DNA from: Microbispora corallina
GTDB lineage: Bacteria; Actinomycetota; Actinomycetes; Streptosporangiales; Streptosporangiaceae
Length of the DNA stretch: 64,000 nucleotides
Direction of reading: 5' to 3'
Assembly: GCF_016863035.1 (NCBI RefSeq)
Contig: NZ_BOOC01000034.1
Span: forward strand, 1 to 64,000
In this document: positions 28,873-37,787 of the stretch, piece by piece
How positions within the stretch are numbered: the stretch's first letter is position 1
Layout: each line of letters starts with the position of its first letter
The notes under the pieces: generated by a model
Told to the model about the DNA's origin: nothing
Database searches by the model: none
The model's input: only the letters and a program-made list of their open reading frames with translations
Position numbers and translations under genes: made by a program

Positions 28873-28992
28873 ATGGATGTCCGGGACATGGTCGGCGCAT
28901 TCAGCTCCGCCGAAGACCTGGCGATCACCGCCGATCTGCCGGCGGAACTGACCGCCCTGCTCAAGGAGTACACGACCTATCTGCCCCGGTGA
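28873..28992 (+). CDS. Short 39-codon reading frame, unknown
   Basis: Encodes a soluble acidic 39-residue peptide with the helix LPAELTALLKEYTTYL. It lies in the same frame as the preceding small membrane gene, three codons beyond its TGA, so it may be the detached tail of the same protein or of another lost one. No ribosome site is obvious. Confidence 0.25.
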   Translation: MDVRDMVGAFSSAEDLAITADLPAELTALLKEYTTYLPR

Positions 28993-29243
28993 CCATCGGC
29001 CCTTCTCAAACACTCACGCAGAGATGAGGCTGGGTCGGCTGGGACGAATGCAATTTCTCCGTCCTCCGTTCCCGGCGAATTCGCGATCATTCTGCGGCCT
29101 GGCGGATAACCGCCGTGGTCGCGGTGAATAGGGCGGGCCGACAAAAGGCGATACCAACTCGGCTGGTGCCCTGACAGGGCCCGGGCCGAGTTCTATTCTT
29201 GACGGCGCATCTGACGGAGTTCTCGCTGACTGCGGGAGAAGAC

Positions 29244-30731
29244 GTGTCCGAGATCACGTGTACGCCGCGAACGGAGAAAGCCCGAAGCGAGAACTCCCGG
29301 GTGGAGGGACTGCGCGACCCGGATGTGGAGACCTTCGTCGAGGCGGCGCGGGGACGGATCCGGGCCGACGCCGAGACGGTCGGGACCGACGTGCGCTCCC
29401 TGGAGATCCAGGTGCGCCTCCACCTGCCCCGGTTGAGCAGGCAGGCCCTGGTCGGCTGGTCGCCCGACAAGGTGTACGAGGAGGTCCGGCTGCAGGCGGT
29501 CGTCCGGGCGGCCGAGGTGCGCCAGTGGGCGCAGGAGGCGGCGTACCAGGCCCACGCCTCCGTACTCCTCAACGTGGAGAAGGTGCGCCGCGACCTGAGC
29601 CTGTCGTTCACCGACGGCTACCGCACCGGCCTGCGCTTCGCCGAGGTCAGGCCCAGCGCCGGCCACGTCGTCCAGTCGCGCCTGCACTACCTGCGCAGTG
29701 AGCGGGCGGACACCGTCCTCCAGTTCGGGCTCTTCCTCCCCGGCGCCACCATGCCGCTCACCTATGTGGCGTTCTCGCGCTGCGACCGGCAGTACGTGCT
29801 GGACGCCCTGGCGGGGCACGGGCTGAAAGCCGGGCCGCGCGAGACAATGGTCCTCACGAGAATGCACGGCATCGCCGGCATTCCGGCGAATCTCATGAGC
29901 CTGACGGTCAGCCGCGCCGTGCGGGAGATCAGGGCGAGAAACGCGGCCGAGTACGTCGTCACCGCGTACAACCCCATGCTCGGTTTCGACGGCGCCGCTT
30001 TCCTCGCGTCGGGATTCACTCCCATCGCTCTGTCACCCGTCGCCTACCGCTACGACGAGAAGGGCCTTTTCCAGACGCGCCGGATATCGGGGGACTCGAT
30101 CCCTCAGTCGCTCGACACGCCCGACAACGTCCTCATGGTTCTCGGTGTGACAGGCGCGGCGAAGCGGCGTGCCGCGGCCCTCGGAGGGCTGATCACGGTG
30201 CCCCGCCGCGACCACTCGGGCGGCGACCACATCGCGTCGCCGGCGACGGACCTCGCCTCGCCGGAGTGGCGGACCCGGCTGCTCGGCTACCGCAGGACGC
30301 TGGAGACGGGCTGGTCGGACGCCACGGCGCATCCCCGGTATCAGGCCGCCCCCGACTCCGGCGGCGATTCCCGAGGGCAGTGCGGGGTCACCTCCGTCTG
30401 GCTCGCCCGCAAGCTGCGGTCCGACCTGCTGGCCGAGCCCGTCTACTGCCAGGGACGGCTGCGGTTCGACGGCGACCACGCGGAGGGAGTGAGCCATCAC
30501 TGCTGGGTGGAGGTGGGCCGCGACCACGACCCGCGGCGGCTCGTCCTCGACCTGACCGGAGACCAGTCCGCCGGGGCCACGGAGCCGATCATCGTCGGTG
30601 AGCACGGCGACCTGGCCGCTCGGGGGATCCGCTACGAGCCGGCCATGAGGCTGGGCCTCGACGAGCTGCCGAGGGACCGGGTGTGGCCGCGGTTCCTCGC
30701 GCTCGAGGACCGATTGGACGCCGTGCGATGA
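29244..30731 (+). CDS. Fusion protein: GNAT-like domain plus YunG-like cysteine-peptidase-fold domain
   Basis: A 495-residue soluble protein. The first 130 residues are helical and unrecognised. Residues about 145-285 look like a GNAT acyltransferase of the Mom-like sort: ETMVLTRMHGIAGIPANLMS at 200-219, followed by AYNPMLGFDGAAFLASGF near 240-258. The C-terminal part resembles YunG: GQCGVTSVWLARKL with Cys380, HHCWVEV with His418/His419 and DLTGDQ with Asp436, a possible Cys-His-Asp triad. GTG 29244 follows GGGAGAAGAC; a TTG 45 bases upstream is weaker. The stop overlaps the next ATG (ATGA), so the two are coupled. Function unknown: the fusion suggests acylation joined to a transfer or hydrolysis step. 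Domain calls are from motifs only. Confidence 0.55.
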   Translation: MSEITCTPRTEKARSENSRVEGLRDPDVETFVEAARGRIRADAETVGTDVRSLEIQVRLHLPRLSRQALVGWSPDKVYEEVRLQAVVRAAEVRQWAQEAAYQAHASVLLNVEKVRRDLSLSFTDGYRTGLRFAEVRPSAGHVVQSRLHYLRSERADTVLQFGLFLPGATMPLTYVAFSRCDRQYVLDALAGHGLKAGPRETMVLTRMHGIAGIPANLMSLTVSRAVREIRARNAAEYVVTAYNPMLGFDGAAFLASGFTPIALSPVAYRYDEKGLFQTRRISGDSIPQSLDTPDNVLMVLGVTGAAKRRAAALGGLITVPRRDHSGGDHIASPATDLASPEWRTRLLGYRRTLETGWSDATAHPRYQAAPDSGGDSRGQCGVTSVWLARKLRSDLLAEPVYCQGRLRFDGDHAEGVSHHCWVEVGRDHDPRRLVLDLTGDQSAGATEPIIVGEHGDLAARGIRYEPAMRLGLDELPRDRVWPRFLALEDRLDAVR

Positions 30732-31840
30732 CGCTCTCCGTACCGCACCGTGACAACACCGCGGACACGCCCGGCGTCCGCCCCACCGTCCTGCTGCTGT
30801 CGTCCAACGCGCGGCGACGGTACGCCGAGGACATCCTGTCGACGCTGGCGTTGCCGCGGGGGGCGGCCATCCAGTTCCGGTACGAGGCCGACTACGTGGC
30901 CGGCGGCCTGCTGCAGGCGGTCGCGGACGGCTCGGCCGTCGGCCGGCGCTGCCTCGTGGCGTTCATGGCCGACGTCGACACGCCGCAGGAGACGCCGTTC
31001 GTCGTCCCCGTCCGCTTCGCCGCGGTGGTCGCCGCCGACTGCGTCGCCGACATGGTCCTGTTCCGGCTGCGGGCGGGCGACTTCGCCAACCTGGAGGAGT
31101 TCCCGCTGGCCCAGACGGAGATCAGGGCCAAGGGCCGGTGGTTCGTCGACAAGCTGACCGAGGCCCACAACGGTCGCTTCTACCCGGCGACGGCCCGCTT
31201 CCCCGACCTGCACGTGCACGAACGGCAGGGAGACGAGGCGTATCTGTGGCTGGAGGTGGCCAGGCGGCTCGCCCGGCATCCCACCTTCAGGTCCTCGTAC
31301 TTCGTCCGCACGGAGGAGCCGCTCCTGAACGACAGGTCGAGGGCTCCGCTGGACGCGGCGGGGCGGCTGCGTCTCAGCGACGGCGACTCGGTCAAGCTGC
31401 GGGTCGGCTTCTACTCCGACAGCTACTCCGAGACCGTGAGACGGCTCGCCTGCGCGACCGCCGGCACGTTCCTCACCGTCTCCTCCGACGCCTCCTACGA
31501 GGTGGCGCACCGCTACGACACCGTGGAGTTCTGGCTGCGGCCCGAGATCCTCGGCTTCGACGCGCTCACCCGGGTGACGATCACGCTGGCCGCCGACGGG
31601 CGGGAGGATCAGGAGCGGCCGGGCGACTCACTGACCACGAGTGCGGGGTTCCCCGTCGTCGTCCGCCGGTCGCGGCCGCGGCTGCTCCTGCGGGTGTCGG
31701 CCAGCTCGGCGGGGGCATTCCTCGTCGCCCTGCCCGCCGTGCTCGGGCCGTCGTTCCCGCTGCACTGGCGGGTGCTGTGCGCCGTCACCGGCGCGGCCCT
31801 GCTCGCCGTCGCGACGATCGTCATATCCCACCCGAAGTGA
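30728..31840 (+). CDS. Unknown protein with C-terminal two-helix membrane anchor
   Basis: A 370-residue protein translated together with the GNAT/YunG gene through ATGA overlap. The N-terminal 140 residues form an alpha/beta domain (PTVLLLSSNARRRYAEDIL, RRCLVAFMADVDTPQETPFV) of no family I can name. A basic middle part follows, then a beta-rich segment at about 220-300, and two hydrophobic helices at about 318-338 and 345-365 before a short PK tail. It is thus probably a cytoplasmic domain held at the membrane. No catalytic motif is visible. The pairing suggests it is the sensor or anchor for its partner. Confidence 0.6.
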   Translation: MTLSVPHRDNTADTPGVRPTVLLLSSNARRRYAEDILSTLALPRGAAIQFRYEADYVAGGLLQAVADGSAVGRRCLVAFMADVDTPQETPFVVPVRFAAVVAADCVADMVLFRLRAGDFANLEEFPLAQTEIRAKGRWFVDKLTEAHNGRFYPATARFPDLHVHERQGDEAYLWLEVARRLARHPTFRSSYFVRTEEPLLNDRSRAPLDAAGRLRLSDGDSVKLRVGFYSDSYSETVRRLACATAGTFLTVSSDASYEVAHRYDTVEFWLRPEILGFDALTRVTITLAADGREDQERPGDSLTTSAGFPVVVRRSRPRLLLRVSASSAGAFLVALPAVLGPSFPLHWRVLCAVTGAALLAVATIVISHPK

Positions 31841-32503
31841 GGCCCCGTCGGAGAAGAGATGGGGGCGACGCGCGAACTCCTGGCACAGCTCCTCGAACAA
31901 CGGGAGCAGGGCCGGGCAGCTCCTCCGTATCTTCCACCGGGCCACGACCTCCGTGCGCCTGTAGTCGGCCCAGGAGGGCCGGACCGGGTGATGGTCCGCC
32001 AGCAACACGTTGACGTGCGGGAGCAGCTTGTCGAGCGCGTAGACGAACCTGCTTTCCGGGTCCTCCTGGGCCTTGTAGTCGTACAGGTCCTCGATGACCC
32101 AGGGAAACGTCTCACCGAAGTCACGGGCGATGATCTCCCGTGCCTCCTCCTCCCGTACGGCCTTCTTCTCCCGTTCCGCGGCGTCCGCGTAGACGGACAC
32201 GTCTCCTGCGTGGACCTCGGGCAGGTCGTGCACCAGCGCGTACCGCGCGACCCTGCCCAGGTCGAGACCCTCGTCGACGAGCGGGGCGAGGCAGACGGCC
32301 ACCAGGCCCAGGGCGAAGGAGTGCTCCGCGTCGTTCTCGTAGCGGTTGACGTTCTGCGGCACCGCCGAGGACCGTTCGATCCCGTACGGCGGGAACACCA
32401 GCTCGCGCATCACCGCCAGCAGCGTCCGCGCGTCTGGTCCGGCGCCGCCGCCCGTGACCGCCGGCGACGCGACGCCGGTGTCGTCAGATGTGTCCCTCGC
32501 CAT
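31628..32503 (-). CDS. HD-domain phosphohydrolase (YfbR-like) with run-on tail
   Basis: An HD_3-type protein. The metal motifs are ENDAEHSF (His61), VHDLPEVHAGD (His92-Asp93) and ALDKLL (Asp near 150), matching 5'-deoxynucleotidases of the YfbR kind that release phosphate from dNMPs. The domain is complete by about residue 216 (near base 31855). The frame then finds no stop and runs another 76 codons to 31628; the last 71 lie antisense to the end of the 30728-31840 gene. The tail is Arg/Gly/Pro/Glu-rich and has no fold, so it looks like loss of a stop codon. ATG 32503 is preferred over 32530. Confidence 0.8.
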   Translation of the reverse strand: MARDTSDDTGVASPAVTGGGAGPDARTLLAVMRELVFPPYGIERSSAVPQNVNRYENDAEHSFALGLVAVCLAPLVDEGLDLGRVARYALVHDLPEVHAGDVSVYADAAEREKKAVREEEAREIIARDFGETFPWVIEDLYDYKAQEDPESRFVYALDKLLPHVNVLLADHHPVRPSWADYRRTEVVARWKIRRSCPALLPLFEELCQEFARRPHLFSDGASLRVGYDDRRDGEQGRAGDGAQHPPVQRERRPEHGGQGDEECPRRAGRHPQEQPRPRPADDDGEPRTRGQ

Positions 32504-32693
32504 CGGGCCGCCCTCGCATCGTCCGCCCACCGGCCCCGGGGCACCACTCGGGCCGCCGTCGGCGTCCCTGTCCTCGCTGTGCGCCCGGCCGTCTGCTCAG
32601 GGTAGCGGACGGCCGTCGAACGGCCCGGCGTTCGACGAGCACGGGTCTGACCGGAATGCGGGACGGCGCCCGATGACGGGCGGGCGGACGCGC

Positions 32694-33485
32694 TCAGCCG
32701 TAGAACGCGGCCAGAATCGGCGCGAGAGCCGCCGGGCGCTGCAAGACCGCGTGGTCCTCTCCAGGCATCACCGTCAGCTCTGCGCCCGGCACGGTCGCCG
32801 CGACGGCCTCCGTCCCCGCGGCCAGGTTCGGCGCGGTCTGGTCGCCGTAGATCGCCAGCACCGGCACGCCGATCCCGGCGATCCGGTCGAACGGCATCAC
32901 CTGCCAGGGCGTGCTGAGCAGCACGTCGTAGGGCAGGCTCGGCGCCTTGTCGGCGAGGAACGACCACGCCTCGCCGGCCTTCATCCCGGCGATCGCCTCG
33001 GCCGGGACGCCGACCGCCTCGCCGAGGAACAGCTCCACCGCGCCGTCGCGGTCGCCGGCGGCGACCACCGCCGTGAGCCGGTCGTAGAGGTCGGCCGGCG
33101 GGCCGGGCTGGTGCTCGTCCGTACGGTACGGCGGCTCGTACACGGCGACCCGGTCGACCGGCAGGCCGCGCATGACCCCCTCCAGCACCAGGATGGCCCC
33201 CGACGAGTGACCGAACAGCGAGGCCCGGCCGCCGACGTGCTCGATGACGGCCGCCAGGTCGTCGACCTCGTTGGCGACCGAATAATCGTCGCCCTTGTCG
33301 TCGCTGGCCCCGCGGCCGCGCCGGTCGTAGGTCACCACGGTGAAACCGGACGCGAGCTCGGCGCCGAGCCCGGCCACGGTCGAGCGGTCGTTGAACGCGC
33401 CTCCCACGAGGATCACGGGCGCGCCCTGCCCGGCCGTGTCGACGGCGAGGGTCGTGCCGTCCTTGGACGTGATGGTCGCGGTCAT
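32694..33485 (-). CDS. Alpha/beta-fold hydrolase
   Basis: A 263-residue hydrolase of the alpha/beta superfamily. It has the oxyanion segment PVILVGGAFNDRS, the early strand VVTYDRRGRGASDD, the nucleophile elbow LFGHSSGAIL and the His in PGEDHAVLQRPAAL. The ATG at 33485 is used because AAAGG stands upstream; upstream in-frame ATGs add only unconserved residues. No signal peptide. It is alone on its strand and 160 bp from the ligase gene. Substrate unknown. Confidence 0.85.
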   Translation of the reverse strand: MTATITSKDGTTLAVDTAGQGAPVILVGGAFNDRSTVAGLGAELASGFTVVTYDRRGRGASDDKGDDYSVANEVDDLAAVIEHVGGRASLFGHSSGAILVLEGVMRGLPVDRVAVYEPPYRTDEHQPGPPADLYDRLTAVVAAGDRDGAVELFLGEAVGVPAEAIAGMKAGEAWSFLADKAPSLPYDVLLSTPWQVMPFDRIAGIGVPVLAIYGDQTAPNLAAGTEAVAATVPGAELTVMPGEDHAVLQRPAALAPILAAFYG

Positions 33486-33645
33486 GTCTGTCAGCCTTTC
33501 CGCCGTACCCGAGAGCCACAGCAACGGTACGGGAGACGTCCGACGGTTTCCCGGAAACGGCGTGGCGCCGCCGTCACCGTCCTCGGCATGCACCTTGGCA
33601 CGGGGGTCGGCCCGCGGGCGCCTCCGGCCGGCACCCGTCCGCGCC

Positions 33646-34659
33646 TCACCCGGCCTCGGCCGTGCCGTCCCGTCCCTCGCGTGCCCGGCGCGCCTCCGCG
33701 AGGTTCACCTCCTGGGGCGGCTTGTCCCACCGCAGCCCGCGCCAGGACGGGTGGCGCAGCCGGCCGTCGTCCGTCCACTCGGCGTACTGCACCTCCCCCA
33801 CGAGCCGCGGCTCGACCCACCGGGCACCCCGTGCGTGCTCCCGCGGCACCACGTCGGCGAACGGGGCAGCGGGCCGCTCCAGCGGAGCCAGCCGCTCCAG
33901 CAGATCCCGCAGCGCGGCCTCCGTGAAGCCGGTGCCGACGTGCCCCACGTAGATCAGGCGTCCGGCCTCGTCGTGCACGCCCATGAGCAGCGAGCCGATC
34001 ATGCCGGAGCGCCGGCCCGCGCCGGGCTTCCATCCGCCGATCACGACCTCCTGCGTCGCGACGTTCTTCACCTTCGTCCAGTCCGGCGACCGCCGGCCCG
34101 GCCGGTACGGCGAGTCCAGCCGCTTGGCGACGATCCCCTCCAGACCGAGCCGCCGGGACGACTCCAGCGCCGTGCGCCCGGCCTCGGCGAACCACACCGG
34201 CACCTGCCAGCGCGGCCCCGGCGTCAAGATCCCCTCCAGCAGGCCGCGCCGTTCCACGTACGGCATCGCGATCGCCGGGTCGGCGCCGACGTGGAGCACG
34301 TCGAACGCCAGGAACGTCACCGGCACCGACGCCACCAGCTGCGCGATCCTCGCGGGCTGCCGCTGGTGCATGCGGGGCTGCAACGCGCCGAACGACGGCC
34401 GCCCGGCCTCGTCGAACGCGACGATCTCCCCGTCCAGCACGACGTCGCGGCCGCCCGTGGCGCCTGCCATGGCGTACAGCTCGGGGTAGGCCGTCGTGAT
34501 GTCGCGGCCGTTGCGGGAGACCAGGCGCAGGGCGCGGTTCTCCACGTACGCGAGGGCGCGCACGCCGTCCCATTTCATCTCGTGTCCCCAGGCGGCGTCG
34601 TCGTCCGGAAGCGTCCCCAGTTGCGCCATCATCGGCCGGTACGGCGGGAGGTGCACCAC
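33646..34659 (-). CDS. ATP-dependent DNA ligase (LigD-like ligase domain)
   Basis: A 337-residue stand-alone ATP-dependent ligase. Motif I has the adenylated lysine in EMKWDGVRA (Lys29), motif III is VLDGEIVAFD, motif IV LEGIVAKR and motif V WTKVKN; an OB-fold follows from about residue 205 (VIGGWKPGAG, YVGHVGTGF). It matches the ligase module of bacterial LigD but lacks the polymerase and phosphoesterase modules, and no Ku gene is near. It probably serves repair by end joining, perhaps with Ku elsewhere. It begins with GTG 34659; the PMMAQLG start of the homologous domain is at residues 9-15. Confidence 0.9.
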   Translation of the reverse strand: MVHLPPYRPMMAQLGTLPDDDAAWGHEMKWDGVRALAYVENRALRLVSRNGRDITTAYPELYAMAGATGGRDVVLDGEIVAFDEAGRPSFGALQPRMHQRQPARIAQLVASVPVTFLAFDVLHVGADPAIAMPYVERRGLLEGILTPGPRWQVPVWFAEAGRTALESSRRLGLEGIVAKRLDSPYRPGRRSPDWTKVKNVATQEVVIGGWKPGAGRRSGMIGSLLMGVHDEAGRLIYVGHVGTGFTEAALRDLLERLAPLERPAAPFADVVPREHARGARWVEPRLVGEVQYAEWTDDGRLRHPSWRGLRWDKPPQEVNLAEARRAREGRDGTAEAG

Positions 34660-34724
34660 GAAGGGTGCGGTACCCGCCGCGGAGATCCCTAGCGGCTGCC
34701 TGGAACTCCATCCGAGAGGAGGAG

Positions 34725-34774
34725 CGGCGGGTGTCCGGGAGGAATCGGCGGGTGTCCGGGAGGAATCGGCGGGT
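34725..34774. repeat. 21-bp tandem repeat upstream of the ligase gene
   Basis: CGGCGGGTGTCCGGGAGGAAT is repeated twice exactly (34725-34745, 34746-34766) plus 8 bases of a third copy. It lies in the gap between the divergent ligase and ArsR-like genes, where copy-number change could alter promoter spacing. Confidence 0.8.
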
Positions 34775-34848
34775 ACCGCACATCCCGCGGGCGGTCCCGG
34801 GCCGAGACCGCCCCGGCCGCGGGAGATCCGTCACGCGAGGGGGCGGCG

Positions 34849-35832
34849 GTGCTGAGGATCCACTTCACCAGCGACGACCTGGCACGTACGACCATCGCTC
34901 CGGGACCCGACCCCATGTGGGAGACGCTGCTGAGCCTCTACCGTCTGCGCCAGCCGCGCGGGGCCGTGTTCTTCGGCGAGTGGAGGAGGCGGGCCCGCAC
35001 CCGCCTGCCGTCCTCGGCCCGCCTCCTGGCCGACCTCGCTCCGCCGAAGGGGTACTCCGCCGACTTCATGACGCCCGGCCGCCTCGTCGCCTCGGTGGAG
35101 GAGGGCGTGGAGGCGGTGCGCGGCACTCCCCGGACGAGACTGGGCGACGACATGGCCGAACTCGTCCGCCGCCACCCCCACCGTCCCGTCCGGGCATGGA
35201 TGCGGCGCCTCGCGGACGGCGACGCCGCCCAGGTCGGCCGGGTGGCGGACGCGCTGCGCGACTACCACGCCGCCTGCCTCTCGCCGTACTGGGAGCACAT
35301 CCGTGCGCAGGTCGAGCACGACCGGATCCGCAGGTCGCGCACGCTCGCCGCGTACGGCTGGGAGCGCGTTCTGGCCACCCTGCATCCCTCGGCGCGCTGG
35401 AGCTACCCGGTGCTCGAACTGGACTTCCCGGCCGAGCACGACATCCACCTCGACGGCCGCGGCCTGCTCCTGCAGCCGGCCTTCTTCTGCTGGGGAGCGC
35501 CCACCACCCTGCTCGACACCACCCTCCCGCCCCGGCTGGTCTACCCCATCGAGCACGAGCCCGGCTGGACGGACGACGGGGCGGAGCGCCGGCGGAGCCG
35601 CGCCCTGCCCGCCCTGCTCGGCGTCACCCGCGCCCAGGTCCTCGAGGCGGTGGCCGAGGGCGAGTGCACCACCAGCGAACTGGCCCGGCGGCTGCGCGTC
35701 CCCCCGGCGACGGCCAGCAGGCACGCGGCCGTCCTGCGCGAGGCCGGGCTGATCACCACACGGCGGCACCGCCAGTCGGTGATCCACGCGGTCGCCCCAC
35801 TCGGCGTCGGCCTGCTGGAGGGCGGCCGCTGA
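34849..35832 (+). CDS. ArsR-like winged-helix regulator with long N-terminal domain
   Basis: A 327-residue protein. The C-terminal winged helix is clear (about 255-320: LPALLGVTRAQVLEAVAEGEC, then PPATASRHAAVLREAGLI and RRHRQSVIHAV). The N-terminal 240 residues are a DUF5937-like alpha/beta region beginning LRIHFTSDDLARTTIAPGPDPMWETLL. The gene starts with GTG 34849 and is divergent from the DNA ligase gene across 189 bp. It has the same plan as the regulator at 14085, but no paired transporter, so its target is not evident. Confidence 0.8.
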   Translation: MLRIHFTSDDLARTTIAPGPDPMWETLLSLYRLRQPRGAVFFGEWRRRARTRLPSSARLLADLAPPKGYSADFMTPGRLVASVEEGVEAVRGTPRTRLGDDMAELVRRHPHRPVRAWMRRLADGDAAQVGRVADALRDYHAACLSPYWEHIRAQVEHDRIRRSRTLAAYGWERVLATLHPSARWSYPVLELDFPAEHDIHLDGRGLLLQPAFFCWGAPTTLLDTTLPPRLVYPIEHEPGWTDDGAERRRSRALPALLGVTRAQVLEAVAEGECTTSELARRLRVPPATASRHAAVLREAGLITTRRHRQSVIHAVAPLGVGLLEGGR

Positions 35833-36088
35833 GATCGCTCGGCCCGCGACGGACCTTCCTGGACGCCCCCGCTTCCGTTGCCGGGTTCGCTGCGGTCACG
35901 CGGTGGTGAGTGGGAGGTAGCAGGTTACAAATTTTGACATCTGTTACCAGCCCGCCTAGCGTCTCTCGCATGGAGCACAGAGCACCCGGCGCCGACGTCG
36001 GTGTGGGGGCGGTCGGGCGCGGTTGCGCGGGCATGTCCGGCGTGTACGGACACAGCGCCGGCGACGAGCCGACGGGCGGCAGGCGCTG

Positions 36089-36688
36089 ATGCCCGCCCGA
36101 ACCCCACTGGACGCGAACGCCATCCTGGCGGCCACCGAGGAGATCCTGCGCCGCCACGGACCGGACAAGGCGACCGTCGTCGACGTCGCCCGGACACTCG
36201 GGGTCAGCCACGCCGCCGTCTACAAGCACTTCCCCTCCAAACAGGCGCTGCGCGAGGCCGTGACCAGGCGTTGGCTCGACCGCAGCCGCGACGCCCTCGC
36301 CGTCATCGCCGCCGACAGCGCGGTCCCGCCGGCGCAGCGCCTGCGTACCTGGCTGCACGCCGTCCTGGCCGGGAAGCAGGCCAAGATTCGCGAGGACCCG
36401 GAGCTGTTCGCCGCCTATGCGATCCTCGCGGCCGCGCACAGCGGCGTCGCCACCGACCACGTCACCGACCTCTTGGGCCAGCTGACGGCCATCGTCGCCG
36501 ACGGCGCCGCCGACGGCAGCCTTCCCACCGACGACGCGCAGGCCACCGCCCGCGTGGTCTTCAACGCCACCGCCAAGTTCCACCACCTCGGCCACGCGGC
36601 CGAATGGCAGAACCCCGGCATCGTCACCGAGCTTGACGAGGTGTGCACCCTGCTGCTCCAGGGTCTTCACGCCCCCACGTCGCCGTAG
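36089..36688 (+). CDS. TetR-family transcriptional regulator
   Basis: A 199-residue TetR regulator with the HTH at residues 10-55 (ILAATEEILRRHGPDKATVVDVARTLG, VSHAAVYKHFPSKQALREAV). The C-terminal domain has the usual helices. ATG 36089 is preferred; a longer frame adds basic residues. The quinone-reductase-like gene 94 bp downstream on the same strand is the likely target or operon partner. The upstream region near 35925-35955 is AT-richer and contains two GTTAC steps in direct orientation, possibly operators. Confidence 0.87.
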   Translation: MPARTPLDANAILAATEEILRRHGPDKATVVDVARTLGVSHAAVYKHFPSKQALREAVTRRWLDRSRDALAVIAADSAVPPAQRLRTWLHAVLAGKQAKIREDPELFAAYAILAAAHSGVATDHVTDLLGQLTAIVADGAADGSLPTDDAQATARVVFNATAKFHHLGHAAEWQNPGIVTELDEVCTLLLQGLHAPTSP

Positions 36689-36782
36689 CCGAACCGGGTT
36701 GAGCGCACGCCGCGACAGCTGCCGGCGGCGCGGTCGGCCCTGCCCATCACCACGCAGGCACCAACGAAAGGCACGAACAATC

Positions 36783-37718
36783 ATGGTTCATGCGATCGGA
36801 GTGACACAGCCAGGCGGACCGGACGCTCTCAACGAGCTCGACCTGGCGGCCGAACCGATCGGTCCCGGTCAGGTCAGGATCCAGGTGAGCAGCGCCACCG
36901 TGAACCCGACCGACGCGATCATCCGTTCTCGTCCGCGGCAGGATGAGGCGGACGCGGTGCGGGTGCCGGGCATGGAGGTCGCCGGTGTGATCACCGACAT
37001 CGGCCCGGACATCGACCGTCCGTTCGCGATCGGGGACGCCGTAATGGCCATCGTGGTGCCCTCGGGCGAGCACGGCGGCTACCGGGCAGACCTCGTCGTG
37101 CCGGCACGCTCGGCCGCGAAGATCCCGGCCGGGCTCTCGGACGTCCAGGCCGCCACCCTCCCGATGAACGGGCTCACCGCCCGGCTCGCACTCGACACGC
37201 TGGCGCTCCCGGCCGGCGCGACGGTCGCCGTCACCGGCGCCGCCGGCACCGTCGGCGGGTATGTCGTCCAGCTCGCCAAGCAGGCCGGGCTGATCGTCAT
37301 CGCCGACGCCGCCCAGCAGGACGAGACCTTCGTCCGCGAGTGCGGAGCCGACGAGGTCGTGCCGCGGGGGGACGACTTCGCCGCAATGGTCCGCCGCAAC
37401 CACCCGGCCGGCGTCGACGGGCTCGTCGACGCCGCCGTGCTGGAGGCCGCCGTGCTCCCTGCCGTCAGGGACGGCGGCGCCGTCGTCACCGTCCGCGGTT
37501 ACCAGGGTGACGGGACCGACCGGGTCCGCGTCATCCCGATCTTCGTCCGCGACTACGCCGGGGCCGCGGCCGAGCTCGACCAGCTCGCCGAACTCGCCGG
37601 TGAAGGACGGCTCACCGTCCGGGTGGCCGGCGAACTGCCCGCCTCCCGAGCTGCCGACGCGCATCACTCGCTCGAACGGCGCGGCGTTCGCGGGCGGTTC
37701 GTCCTGCGGTTCCGCTGA
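36783..37718 (+). CDS. NADP-dependent quinone oxidoreductase-like enzyme (MDR)
   Basis: A 311-residue zinc-free medium-chain reductase. The N-terminal GroES-like fold begins MVHAIGVTQPGGPDALNELDL with MEVAGVITDIGPDI in the domain. The NADPH loop is VTGAAGTVGGYVVQLAKQAG, the typical AxxGxxG form. There are no structural-zinc Cys residues, so it belongs to the quinone reductase/crotonyl-type group. It follows a TetR gene and probably answers to the same ligand. ATG 36783. Confidence 0.9.
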   Translation: MVHAIGVTQPGGPDALNELDLAAEPIGPGQVRIQVSSATVNPTDAIIRSRPRQDEADAVRVPGMEVAGVITDIGPDIDRPFAIGDAVMAIVVPSGEHGGYRADLVVPARSAAKIPAGLSDVQAATLPMNGLTARLALDTLALPAGATVAVTGAAGTVGGYVVQLAKQAGLIVIADAAQQDETFVRECGADEVVPRGDDFAAMVRRNHPAGVDGLVDAAVLEAAVLPAVRDGGAVVTVRGYQGDGTDRVRVIPIFVRDYAGAAAELDQLAELAGEGRLTVRVAGELPASRAADAHHSLERRGVRGRFVLRFR

Positions 37719-37787
37719 CGTCGATACGCGGATGAGCGCTTTCCCATGTCGGAGCCACCCGTCTCAAGGCCTGCCCTTGGCGCTCCC

